From an uncultured Desulfobacterium sp. (GTDB lineage Bacteria > Desulfobacterota > Desulfobacteria > Desulfobacterales > Desulfobacteraceae), in assembly GCA_937124525.1 (NCBI GenBank), contig CAKZLA010000146.1, positions 1-15,749 of the forward strand: DNA of 15,749 bases. Direction: 5' to 3'. A model generated the notes under the pieces. It made no database searches. It saw only the letters and a list, made by a program, of their open reading frames with translations, and was not told where the DNA came from. The number at the start of each line of letters is the position of its first letter. Positions within the stretch are counted from its first letter, which is position 1. Both the position numbers and the translations under genes were made by a program. Shown here piece after piece: positions 1 to 6,074 of this stretch.

Positions 1-549
1 GATTCTCCATCGTCAGGTGAACCAAATAACACGACAGCAACCATCTTTGAATTGCAGAAAGACCTGGGTTATCAGGTCGTCGCCAGTGTTTCTGCCGGCT
101 TTGTCGAGCTGAAAGACCGTTATGAGACCGACGACTCCAGATACAGTGCAGATATCGACCAGCGTACTTTGCGCATCGCGATCGATCGTTATTTTCAGAT
201 CTCCCCAACCCTGCACATCGTTCCGGGCTTATCGTACAGTGAAACCAAATCTGACGTTGAGACCAAATACCAACGTACTGATGTGAATTTCTTTTTCGAA
301 GAATCCTCAGTGACCTACACAGACAGCTCGGCGTTTAATCTTGAAACCCGATACCGCTTATCTGAATATTCACCGCTGGAGTTATCCGGGACCGTATCTT
401 ATGCAACAGGTGAGGAAGAGGATTCAATCATCGTTGACCTGTCAGCCGAGCTGAATATTTCAGATATTATTTCTGGTCGTTTCTCTTATCAGAAAGACAT
501 TGAAAATTCTGCTCCGGCCTACATTTACGGTATTCGCGTTTACTTCTGA
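1..549 (+). CDS. Outer-membrane beta-barrel protein, C-terminal part (5' end outside window)
   Basis: The frame is open from the first base, so the gene starts outside the window; the TTG at 52 is only an internal codon. The visible 182 residues alternate polar and hydrophobic positions in short beta-strand-like stretches separated by acidic turns, for example around residues 55-75 and 110-130. The protein ends in YGIRVYF, with a C-terminal phenylalanine, as expected for the beta-signal recognised by the BAM complex. It is therefore probably an outer-membrane beta-barrel of porin or OMP type. No family could be named and the substrate is unknown. The gene converges on the minus-strand gene ending at 573, leaving 23 bp between stop codons. 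It lies on the far side of the suspicious GATC junction at 903-906, so it may come from a different organism than the rest of the window. Confidence 0.6.
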   Translation, partial: DSPSSGEPNNTTATIFELQKDLGYQVVASVSAGFVELKDRYETDDSRYSADIDQRTLRIAIDRYFQISPTLHIVPGLSYSETKSDVETKYQRTDVNFFFEESSVTYTDSSAFNLETRYRLSEYSPLELSGTVSYATGEEEDSIIVDLSAELNISDIISGRFSYQKDIENSAPAYIYGIRVYF

Positions 550-564
550 GTATCGCCTGCACAG

Positions 565-605
565 GATGTCACTCAGCGATATGTCGAACATTCCTGAGTG
601 TCATC
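565..605. terminator. Inverted repeat between convergent genes, possible hairpin
   Basis: Bases 565-576 and 594-605 form a 12-bp inverted repeat with one mismatch (GATGTCACTCAG against CTGAGTGTCATC) around a 17-nt loop. It sits between two convergent stop codons and overlaps the end of the minus-strand gene. Neither side carries a T tract, so a rho-independent terminator is not demonstrated; the element may only be a transcript-end hairpin. Confidence 0.25.
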
Positions 606-906
606 ACAAATAGAAAGACGATTATTGTCCCGCTCGTAGGTTCCGGTGTGATCATAAGCATTACACCCCGGATCAGCATCCGAACTTCCTACCCTGTAGC
701 TACATTGGCTAAGCACGTAAGAGCCTGATATTTCATCACCGAGAAAAGTCAGACGACAGTCACAGCGAGAACCATCTTCCTCCTCAAGGTAGTACGCGAG
801 GTTGGTATTTAAAGCTCCGCCAGTCAGGTCGAGAAGAAAGCCACTACCGGTTTCTGTCCATTCGCGGAACAAACCGGCATCAGTTTCATCATCATCGCCG
901 CTGATC
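573..906 (-). CDS. Hypothetical cysteine-containing protein, C-terminal fragment cut at the 903-906 junction
   Basis: About 110 codons are read from the junction (starting ISGDDDETDAG) down to a TGA at 573-575. The frame continues to an ATG at 989, but beyond 906 it runs out of frame across dnaX, so that start is artificial and the true N-terminus is missing. The fragment is acidic, rich in Asp, Glu, Ser and Thr, and has six cysteines (CDC, QC, GC, IC, EC), which would fit an exported, disulfide-bonded domain. No motif identifies a family. It converges on the outer-membrane protein gene ending at 549, and both probably derive from the same foreign fragment. Whether the whole protein is secreted cannot be judged because the signal-peptide region is absent. 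Confidence 0.45.
903..906. other. Probable chimeric junction at a GATC site
   Basis: The minus-strand DnaX frame reads normally to N-N-S-V-D-Q and then loses all similarity, giving RR and a stop. The bases on the other side belong to a different minus-strand frame. The switch falls on GATC (within TGATCA), the recognition sequence of Sau3AI and MboI. Partial Sau3AI digestion is a classic way of making genomic or environmental libraries, and co-ligated fragments join at GATC. A real recombination or an assembly misjoin is also possible. Confidence 0.6.
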
Positions 907-1209
907 AACGCTGTTGTTGGAGGCACCGTCAATTTCAAAGACGTCGGCGGCATTGCCGGAGGTGATGGCGGTGCAGGATCGGCAGACATTGCAGGGCACC
1001 GGTATGGGGCCTTCCTTGCAGTTCATGGCCTTGGCAAGAATTCTGGCAATGCTGGTTTTACCGGTACCCCGGGGGCCGGAAAACAAAATAGCATGGGCCA
1101 CCCGACTGGACAAAATAGCATTGGACAACGTCTGGGTAACGTGGGTCTGTCCAATAACATCCTGAAAAGTCTGGGGTCTATATTTGAGGGCTAATACGCG
1201 ATAAGACAT
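903..1209 (-). CDS. dnaX: DNA polymerase III subunit gamma/tau, N-terminal fragment
   Basis: DnaX is the ATPase motor of the clamp loader that puts the sliding clamp on DNA. About 102 codons are present from the ATG at 1209: the hallmark N-terminus MSYRVLALKYRPQTF, the DVIGQ motif, the Walker A loop GPRGTGKTS (residues ~45-53), and the cysteines of the zinc module (MNC, then CNVCRSC). The fragment ends with the conserved stretch DVFEIDGASNNSVDQ and stops there, although the family continues for several hundred residues. The break coincides with GATC at 903-906, so the truncation is more likely a junction artefact than a natural pseudogene. The start lies only 25 nt downstream of the tRNA-Ser 3' end, which suggests co-transcription. 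The ribosome binding site is weak (CCGGAAAAC before the ATG). Confidence 0.85.
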
Positions 1210-1234
1210 GTTTTCCGGGGGTGCAGGATAAGAG

Positions 1235-1322
1235 TGGCGGAGAGAGAGAGATTCGAACTCTCGGTACCTTTCGATACACACGCTTTCCAGGCGTGCACCT
1301 TCAGCCACTCGGCCATCTCTCC
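1235..1322 (-). tRNA. tRNA-Ser (anticodon GGA)
   Basis: An 88-nt class II tRNA. The 5' acceptor strand GGAGAGA pairs with TCTCTCC near the 3' end, followed by discriminator G and an encoded CCA (1235-1237). The anticodon stem CACGC/GCGTG encloses the loop CTGGAAA, with anticodon GGA at 1288-1286, reading UCC and UCU. The long variable arm typical of serine tRNAs is present, and the T arm is GAGAG-TTCGAAT-CTCTC. It is preceded by a good promoter and followed at 25 nt by dnaX. Confidence 0.97.
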
Positions 1323-1343
1323 GCATTGATAATGATGAGAGGG

Positions 1344-1372
1344 TAGATATCCTTTTTTGGGGGGCGTGTCAA
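1344..1372 (-). promoter_or_regulatory. Sigma-70-type promoter for tRNA-Ser (and probably dnaX)
   Basis: On the minus strand a perfect -35 TTGACA (1372-1367) is followed after exactly 17 bp by TATCTA (1349-1344). Transcription would begin about 15 nt before the mature tRNA 5' end at 1322, a normal leader for RNase P processing. The -10 matches only the first three consensus positions, so the assignment rests on the -35, the spacing and the location. Confidence 0.6.
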
Positions 1373-1425
1373 GCATTAAAGCAGGAATTTTAATCTTTGA
1401 TATTTCCAGGCATGGTCAATGGGGG

Positions 1426-2148
1426 CTAACATTGCTGGGTCCTTTGAAGGGCTTTGCTCTGTTGGCCACCTGCGGTGTGGAGGTAAAGGGGGGGCAGAAT
1501 TAAAATTTCACTATTTCGATGCTTCCTGGCCTTGACCATGAATAATTTTGCATTTTTTGTTTTTCGGGGATGTATGAATTTCAACGTTTCAGGGGCCAGT
1601 CTTTCCCTTGCAAGGGCAGTCAGAAGCTCAGGCAGCCTTAAAACAGGGTAGATGGCGTGGAAAACACCATTGGGTTTTAAACATTTTGAGGTAATTTTTA
1701 TCAGTGTCTCAAGGGTGAGGGTTAACTCGTGGCGGGCCATGGCCTTTTGGGGATGGGGGTTGATGCGACCATGGGCCTGTTTTTTGTAAGGGGGGTTGGA
1801 GATGACCATGTCCTGGGATCCCAGGAGTTCTGGAGATATCATCCGTCGGATATCCTTGTGGAGCACGGTAATCTCTTGTTGTCGTTGATTTTTCTTAACA
1901 TTCTCCCGGGCAATGAGGGCCAGTTCTTCTTGTATTTCAACGGCGGTGATGCAAAGATCCGGTGTTCTCAGGCAGAGAATCAAGGAAATGATGCCGCAGC
2001 CGCAGCCGATGTCCATGATTTTATCCCCGGGGTGTGGCTGGGCATGGGCTGAGAGCACAAAGGGGTCCACGGAAAATCGATAGCCATTTTCGGGTTGGCG
2101 AATGTTCAACTTTCCGTCAAAAAAATGTTCAATTGTGCAGGGCTGCAA
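1426..2148 (-). CDS. trmN6: tRNA1(Val) (adenine(37)-N6)-methyltransferase, TrmN6/YfiC family
   Basis: A 240-residue class I SAM-dependent methyltransferase of the TrmN6 (YfiC) type, which in enterobacteria methylates N6 of A37 next to the anticodon of tRNA-Val. Near the N-terminus is the family stretch GYRFSVDPFVLSAHA (residues ~22-36). The SAM-binding motif I follows as IMDIGCGCGIISL (~44-56), then an acidic strand end VEIQ (~70-73), and the N6-adenine methylase signature NPPY in VISNPPYKK (~115-123). The start is TTG at 2148: a TGA three codons upstream excludes an earlier start, and AAGGAG lies 13 nt before it. The start overlaps the end of dciA by 20 bp, so translation is probably coupled. 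Another tRNA or rRNA adenine as substrate cannot be excluded from sequence alone. Confidence 0.85.
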   Translation of the reverse strand: MQPCTIEHFFDGKLNIRQPENGYRFSVDPFVLSAHAQPHPGDKIMDIGCGCGIISLILCLRTPDLCITAVEIQEELALIARENVKKNQRQQEITVLHKDIRRMISPELLGSQDMVISNPPYKKQAHGRINPHPQKAMARHELTLTLETLIKITSKCLKPNGVFHAIYPVLRLPELLTALARERLAPETLKFIHPRKTKNAKLFMVKARKHRNSEILILPPLYLHTAGGQQSKALQRTQQC

Positions 2149-2434
2149 TTTTGAACTTCATCTCCTTGACAAGGGGGGTGCCCAGGGCATGATTAAGGTT
2201 TGCCATAAGGGGTGCTTTTAGAAATTTAAGCTGGTGCATCCACACGGAGCTGGAGACGTGAACAATGAGAATACCATTATTGAATGCACCGGGTTTTGCA
2301 TTTTCCGAAAGGGGGGTTCCTGCCACGCTTTCCCACAGCTCCCAGATGGCGGTCATGCCCGTATCAGCACTGGGTCTGAATTCATCCAACGCCTGGGTCA
2401 AAATACTGCCTATGTGGGTTAAATCCGTTTTCAT
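2129..2434 (-). CDS. DciA-like (DUF721) protein, putative replicative helicase loader
   Basis: A 101-residue protein with the DUF721/DciA pattern: an N-terminal helix ending in LDEFRP, a W-E-L-W-E-S-V-A-G-T-P-L segment (residues ~30-41), then NNGILIVHVSSSVWMHQLKFLK (~52-73, a tryptophan-containing strand and helix), and a C-terminal KEMKFKIA. DciA proteins interact with the replicative helicase DnaB in bacteria lacking DnaC/DnaI; that role is known for the family and inferred here. The ATG at 2434 is chosen because AGGAGG stands 8 nt upstream. The frame stays open to 2584, but the extra 50 codons look non-coding. It is first in a minus-strand set with trmN6, tRNA-Ser and dnaX, and the proximity to dnaX fits a replication role. 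Confidence 0.8.
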   Translation of the reverse strand: MKTDLTHIGSILTQALDEFRPSADTGMTAIWELWESVAGTPLSENAKPGAFNNGILIVHVSSSVWMHQLKFLKAPLMANLNHALGTPLVKEMKFKIAALHN

Positions 2435-2624
2435 AAAGCAGGCCTCCTGTTGGTGGCTCCATGGACATGATGATCCGGTTGTTTTTTGGGGTGGGCTGTT
2501 TGTCTCGGTTACCTGGAAGTGATAAAGCTCCTTGCTATGGTTGTTGCACGCCGATTTTTGCTTTTTTAACATTTCTAACCCCAAAAGGTCAAGGGCGGAG
2601 AGAAGATGTAAATTCGTTTTTTCC

Positions 2625-2652
2625 TTGAAAATATAGGGAAAGCATGTAAAAT
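2625..2652 (+). promoter_or_regulatory. Putative promoter upstream of repeat copy 1 and hflK
   Basis: TTGAAA (2625-2630) and TAAAAT (2647-2652) are separated by 16 bp in an AT-rich stretch. If used, the transcript would carry repeat copy 1 in a leader of roughly 350 nt before hflK. It is a visual match only; AT-rich DNA yields such matches easily. Confidence 0.4.
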
Positions 2653-2676
2653 AATAAATTTAACAAATGGGACAGA

Positions 2677-2786
2677 GTAAATGTTCGGCCAGCACTCCAT
2701 ATTCATCTATGTTTGGCCTGCTCACATAGCAATAGTATGCTACGCAGTCCCAAATACGCGAATATGGGGCACTGGCCAAAATTTAC
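2677..2786. repeat. Palindromic dispersed repeat, copy 1 (110 bp)
   Basis: The ends are imperfect inverted repeats of about 28 bp: GTAAATGTTCGGCCAGCAC at the left and, at the right, a tail ending CACTGGCCAAAATTTAC. The inner arm pairs CCATATTC with GAATATGG. The same element occurs at 8766-8861; the two copies share GCGAATATGGGGCACTG (17 of 17), CCAGCAC-n-CCAT and GTAAATGTTC, and similarity runs past the palindrome through ATTACCAA. The centre contains a smaller inverted repeat (TAGCA...TGCTA). No transposase is present, so it resembles a MITE-like or REP-like non-autonomous element. It lies between the divergent dciA and hflK genes, 24 bp downstream of a putative promoter. Confidence 0.8.
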
Positions 2787-2941
2787 ATTACCAACCTTAC
2801 CAACTCGATAACCCGAATATTTACGGGACAGAAGAAGAAGACGAGGTGGTGGCAGTTGGAATCGGGCCCATTATGGTTGATCTTTATGAAGGTTCGCAGA
2901 TTGTCATGGATAAAGACTCCCAGCTTTTGAGTTCGTCTTAA
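2681..2941 (+). CDS. Uncertain short ORF spanning repeat copy 1; possible gene remnant
   Basis: An 86-codon frame opens with the ATG inside the palindromic repeat, directly after an in-frame TAA. The first ~35 codons are repeat sequence. The last ~40 codons (2817-2941) lie outside it and look more like real coding sequence: an acidic start EEEDEVVAVGIGPIMVDLY followed by EGSQIVMDKDSQLL. I do not recognise the family. It could be a genuine small gene, the 3' remnant of a gene interrupted by the repeat, or chance. No convincing Shine-Dalgarno precedes the ATG at 2681; an internal ATG at 2873 would leave only 22 codons. hflK begins 72 bp downstream. Confidence 0.2.
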   Translation: MFGQHSIFIYVWPAHIAIVCYAVPNTRIWGTGQNLHYQPYQLDNPNIYGTEEEDEVVAVGIGPIMVDLYEGSQIVMDKDSQLLSSS

Positions 2942-3013
2942 TCATTGGGTGGTTGGATTTTTTCCGGATGGTCTTTATTTGATCTGATTTTAAGTAAAAA
3001 CAGGAAGCTGACT

Positions 3014-4108
3014 ATGAACTGGGATTGGGATAAGCTCAGAGAAAAACAGGAACAATACGAACAGAAGCGTTCGGGTAGTGGCGGTGGTATACCCCGGCCA
3101 CCCCAGATGGATGAGGTGTTGAATCGATTTAAAAATTTCAAGTTCCCCGGTGGCATATTGCTCATTGTGGTGCTATTTTTTCTTTTTTTTGGCAGTTCGA
3201 TTTTTTTCACCGTGGACATTGATGAGGTGGGGGTCATACAACGGTTTGGCAAGTACAGCCGTATCTCCCAGCCGGGCTTGAACTTTAAATTGCCAGCCGG
3301 GGTTGAGAAGGTCACCAAGGTTAAAATAAAGCGGGTATATAAAGAAGAGTTCGGATTTGAAACGGTAAAAGGGTATAACAATGCCCGTTTCTCCAACGAT
3401 AATGCCGATGCCGGGGCTGCCCTGATGCTCACCGGGGATCTCAATGTGGCCGTGGTGCCCTGGATTGTTCAGTATCGGATCTCCGACCCTTATAATTACC
3501 TATTCAAGGTCAAAGATGTCCGTTCCATCCTGCGGGATATGGCCGAAGCCACCATGCGCACAGTGGTGGGGGATCGCAGTATCAATGAGGTGATCAGTAA
3601 GCGGGAAGAGATTGCCGTGGCTGCCAGAAAATTGCTCCAGGACGAGATGATTCAGGCAGAAACCGGGATTCACATTGTCACCATCGAGATGAAGAAAACC
3701 AATGTGCCAGAACCGGTGCAGCCATCCTTTAATGAGGTCAATGAGGCGGTCCAGGAAAAGGAGCAGCTCATCTATAAGGCCAGGGAAGGTTATAATAAGG
3801 CCATTCCCGCTGCAAAGGGTGAGGCCATGCGTCTGGTAAAGGATGCCGAAGGGTTTGCCCTGGACCGGGTGAACCGTGCCTTGGGTGATGCCGCACGCTT
3901 TACCTCGGTTTATCAGGAGTATGCCAAGGCAAAGGCTGTCACGGAAAAACGCCTTTATCTGGAGGCCATGGCAGATATCCTGCCCAAACTGGGTAGTAAA
4001 TATATCATTGATTCCGATCAGAAAAACGTACTTCCGCTGTTGAACCTTGATGGGGCAACATCTGTGGTGCCAGCCATAAAAGCATTAAGAGAAGGTGGGG
4101 TAAAATAA
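3014..4108 (+). CDS. hflK: FtsH modulator HflK (SPFH/prohibitin family)
   Basis: HflK and HflC form a large membrane-anchored cage around the AAA protease FtsH and modulate its access to membrane substrates. The product has 364 residues: a charged then Gly/Pro-rich cytoplasmic N-terminus (1-44, with RSGSGGGIPRPP), one transmembrane helix (~45-65, ILLIVVLFFLFFGSSIFF), and a periplasmic SPFH domain opening with TVDIDEVGVIQRFGKY and QPGLNFKLP. A long Ala/Glu/Lys-rich helical region follows (~245-320, including EAMRLVKDAEGFALDRV). The ATG at 3014 is chosen because AGGAAG lies just upstream and the protein then begins MNWDWDKL; earlier codons in the frame look non-coding. It is somewhat shorter than E. 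coli HflK. Its stop overlaps the hflC start by 1 bp (TAATG). Confidence 0.93.
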   Translation: MNWDWDKLREKQEQYEQKRSGSGGGIPRPPQMDEVLNRFKNFKFPGGILLIVVLFFLFFGSSIFFTVDIDEVGVIQRFGKYSRISQPGLNFKLPAGVEKVTKVKIKRVYKEEFGFETVKGYNNARFSNDNADAGAALMLTGDLNVAVVPWIVQYRISDPYNYLFKVKDVRSILRDMAEATMRTVVGDRSINEVISKREEIAVAARKLLQDEMIQAETGIHIVTIEMKKTNVPEPVQPSFNEVNEAVQEKEQLIYKAREGYNKAIPAAKGEAMRLVKDAEGFALDRVNRALGDAARFTSVYQEYAKAKAVTEKRLYLEAMADILPKLGSKYIIDSDQKNVLPLLNLDGATSVVPAIKALREGGVK

Positions 4109-5058
4109 TGAACAAAATAAAAGGAGTAACAGCCGTTGTGCTGGCCGGCGTAATGTTTGTTCTGTTGACGTCGGCCTATATAGTGGATGAAACCGAACAG
4201 GTGGTCATCACCCAGTTTGGTCGGGTGGTGGGAGAACCGGTGGACTCCCCCGGGTTGAATTTTAAGGTACCATTTATACAAACGGCCACTTATTTCCCCA
4301 AAAACCTCCAGGAGTGGGATGGGGATCCAGGCCAGGTGCCCACCCAGGACAAAACCTTTATTTGGGTGGATACCTTTGCCCGATGGAAAATTGTGGACCC
4401 GGTGAAGTACTTTCAGACCGTGAACAATATGGTCACAGCTCAGGGACGTCTGGATGACATCATTGATCCTGCGGTGCGGAACTTTTTGACATCCTTTCGA
4501 CTGGTGGAAAGTGTGCGTAACAGCGATCGACCCATGGACACCTTTGAGGAGTTCAGTGATGAGCCAAAGGGCGAACAGCACTCCCAGTACAAAATCGAAG
4601 TGGGTCGCAGCGAAATCACAAGGCGGATTATGGCCCAGGCTCAGCCCAAGCTTGCACCGTTTGGTATTGAACTTGTGGACGTTAAAATTAAACGCATCAA
4701 CTATGTGGAAAAGGTCAGGGATGCTGTTTATGGTCGTATGATTGCAGAAAGAAGGCAGATTGCGGAAAAATATCGTGCAGAAGGGAAGGGAGAGGCCAGC
4801 AATATCATGGGTGACAAGGAAAAGGATCTTCAGCAGATACGATCCGAGGCCTACCGCGAGGCAGAAGAGATCAAGGGTAAGGCCGATGCCAAGGCCACTG
4901 AAATCTATGCTGCATCCTATGGGGTTGATCCTGCATTCTATTCGTTTTTAAAGACAATGGATGTGTATCGAACTGTGTTGGATAAATCTGGAACCCTTGT
5001 GCTTTCAACGGACTCTGAGTTTATGAAATATTTCAAAGGGGTCAGGGGGGATAGATAA
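4108..5058 (+). CDS. hflC: FtsH modulator HflC (SPFH/prohibitin family)
   Basis: Partner of HflK in the FtsH-regulating membrane complex. The 316-residue protein begins with a transmembrane anchor (~5-23, GVTAVVLAGVMFVLLTSAYI), followed at once by the SPFH domain signature VDETEQVVITQFGRVVG and SPGLNFKVPF. The middle holds DVKIKRINYVEKVRDAVYGRM, a typical HflC stretch, and a charged coiled-coil-like helix (~210-262, rich in Glu, Lys, Arg, Ala). The C-terminus DSEFMKYF resembles other HflC proteins. The 1-bp overlap with hflK and the GAAGGTGGGG upstream point to coupled translation. No ftsH gene is in the window. The gene converges on the minus-strand bS22-like unit, whose terminator begins at the hflC stop codon. 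Confidence 0.94.
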   Translation: MNKIKGVTAVVLAGVMFVLLTSAYIVDETEQVVITQFGRVVGEPVDSPGLNFKVPFIQTATYFPKNLQEWDGDPGQVPTQDKTFIWVDTFARWKIVDPVKYFQTVNNMVTAQGRLDDIIDPAVRNFLTSFRLVESVRNSDRPMDTFEEFSDEPKGEQHSQYKIEVGRSEITRRIMAQAQPKLAPFGIELVDVKIKRINYVEKVRDAVYGRMIAERRQIAEKYRAEGKGEASNIMGDKEKDLQQIRSEAYREAEEIKGKADAKATEIYAASYGVDPAFYSFLKTMDVYRTVLDKSGTLVLSTDSEFMKYFKGVRGDR

Positions 5059-5122
5059 AAAAAGAGTGGGATAGGAAAGCGGAAGGTGTGGTGAACTCAC
5101 TCCTCGGTTCCATATCCCACTC
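5057..5122 (-). terminator. Rho-independent terminator of the bS22-like gene
   Basis: GAGTGGGATA (5064-5073) and TATCCCACTC (5113-5122) form a perfect 10-bp stem, extendable by GGAA/TTCC past a bulged base. On the minus strand the stem is followed by seven T residues (complement of 5057-5063), so it terminates minus-strand transcription. The loop is long (~39 nt) but can form its own short stem. There is no T tract for plus-strand transcripts, so hflC termination is not explained by it. Confidence 0.7.
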
Positions 5123-5137
5123 CACAATGCTGGAGGG

Positions 5138-5236
5138 TTATTTACCCTTACGTCTCTGATGCCGTGTTCTGGCAAGGAGTTTTCGATGCTTATGCTTTCT
5201 CATTTTTTTCCGTCTCTTCTTAATAACGCTGCCCAA
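5138..5236 (-). CDS. bS22-like / AURKAIP1-COX24 domain small ribosomal protein (32 residues)
   Basis: A 32-residue, extremely basic peptide starting MGSVIKKRRKKMRKHKHRK and continuing with LLARTRHQRR to a GK end. This matches my memory of the short bacterial proteins annotated AURKAIP1/COX24 domain-containing, related to the C-terminus of mitochondrial mS38 and to bS22 of the mycobacterial small subunit, where it binds rRNA near the decoding region. The start codon is TTG (5236-5234). It is supported by the family's MGSVIKKRRK start and by AAAGGAGGTGAT (5251-5240), a full-length complement to the anti-Shine-Dalgarno of 16S rRNA. It is its own transcription unit: a strong promoter ends just upstream and a terminator follows. 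At this size it falls below common gene-calling limits and could be missed. Confidence 0.88.
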   Translation of the reverse strand: MGSVIKKRRKKMRKHKHRKLLARTRHQRRKGK

Positions 5237-5257
5237 AAAATCACCTCCTTTACAGGA

Positions 5258-5285
5258 ATTGTAAATATCCATAGTTAAATGTCAA
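5258..5285 (-). promoter_or_regulatory. Sigma-70-type promoter of the bS22-like gene
   Basis: On the minus strand TTGACA (5285-5280) and TACAAT (5263-5258) are separated by 16 bp, close to consensus at both elements. Transcription would start near 5251, where the Shine-Dalgarno begins, giving a leader of only about 15 nt. A strong promoter, maximal Shine-Dalgarno and terminator suggest high, constitutive expression. Confidence 0.7.
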
Positions 5286-5430
5286 TCTTGCCTTTATAGC
5301 ATATGGATTCAGGAGATGTCCATTCCTTTTTCAGTAATTCTGGTTTTGGGTTTCCGTAATGGGTTGTGGATTGCCGGGGTATTGACTCAAGGTTGGAATT
5401 GCGGATCTTTTTTTACCTGGGAGGCGTACC

Positions 5431-5964
5431 ATGCCCAATGTCCGTTTTTTTAACAAAGCACAATTATATCAAGTTCGGGAAGCGGTGTCTGTTTCAGAGG
5501 ACCTGGTGAGCGATTATTATAAAATGTCCTCCATCCAGTGGCTCCGCAGTCGATATGAAGTGCGCACCGCCAGGGATCTGGATATCCATGAAGTAGTTGA
5601 GGGACCCTTTGCCCAAGTCCTGGGGTACCGGGGATACCCCAAGGATAGCAGTCTTGGATCTGCAAGCTTTGATTATTATCGCATCTGCATCCAGGATGGT
5701 TCCATCCTGCGCGCCATCGCACAGTCCATTATCGATTTGAAGATTTTTCCTTTCCTGTTGTATATCATTGTCCATGAATTGGTTCATATTGTCAGATTTG
5801 CCAGGTTTCAGCAGATCTATAGCTGTGCCTGCGAGGCGGATTGTGCCAAGGACGAAGAGCGGATTGTTCATGATCTCACAAGGGAGATTTTAAAGGGGAT
5901 AACAGTGTCTGGACTGGAGCAAGTGTTTGTATATTATAGAAAATGGTGCGTGGGTAAGGGGTGA
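5431..5964 (+). CDS. Uncharacterised HExxH protein, putative zinc metalloprotease fold
   Basis: I do not recognise this 177-residue protein as a named family. Its clearest feature is HELVH (residues 115-119) at the end of a hydrophobic helix (IFPFLLYIIVHELVHIVRF), the arrangement of the zincin catalytic helix: two zinc-binding histidines and a general-base glutamate. Downstream, CACEADC (132-138) and DEERIVHDLTREIL (141-154) supply candidate third ligands, such as E143 or H147; the cysteine group could also bind metal. There is no signal peptide, so it is probably cytoplasmic. The start at 5431 follows GGGAGG by 6-7 nt. It stands alone between the divergent bS22-like unit and the FmdB-type gene. 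Proteolytic activity is inferred from the motif only. Confidence 0.75.
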   Translation: MPNVRFFNKAQLYQVREAVSVSEDLVSDYYKMSSIQWLRSRYEVRTARDLDIHEVVEGPFAQVLGYRGYPKDSSLGSASFDYYRICIQDGSILRAIAQSIIDLKIFPFLLYIIVHELVHIVRFARFQQIYSCACEADCAKDEERIVHDLTREILKGITVSGLEQVFVYYRKWCVGKG

Positions 5965-6074
5965 TCCTGCTTTGTTTCAAAATTTTCCAGGATATCCTTG
6001 ACAAGGGGTAAAGACTGACTATTTTATCCTTGAATTTGAAATGGATAAAAACACCACAGATGGAGAGTAATGCA

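Noticed and set aside
802..1194. Plus-strand 130-codon frame across the GATC junction
   Set aside because: It is antisense to dnaX and to the hypothetical fragment and exists only because the two are joined.
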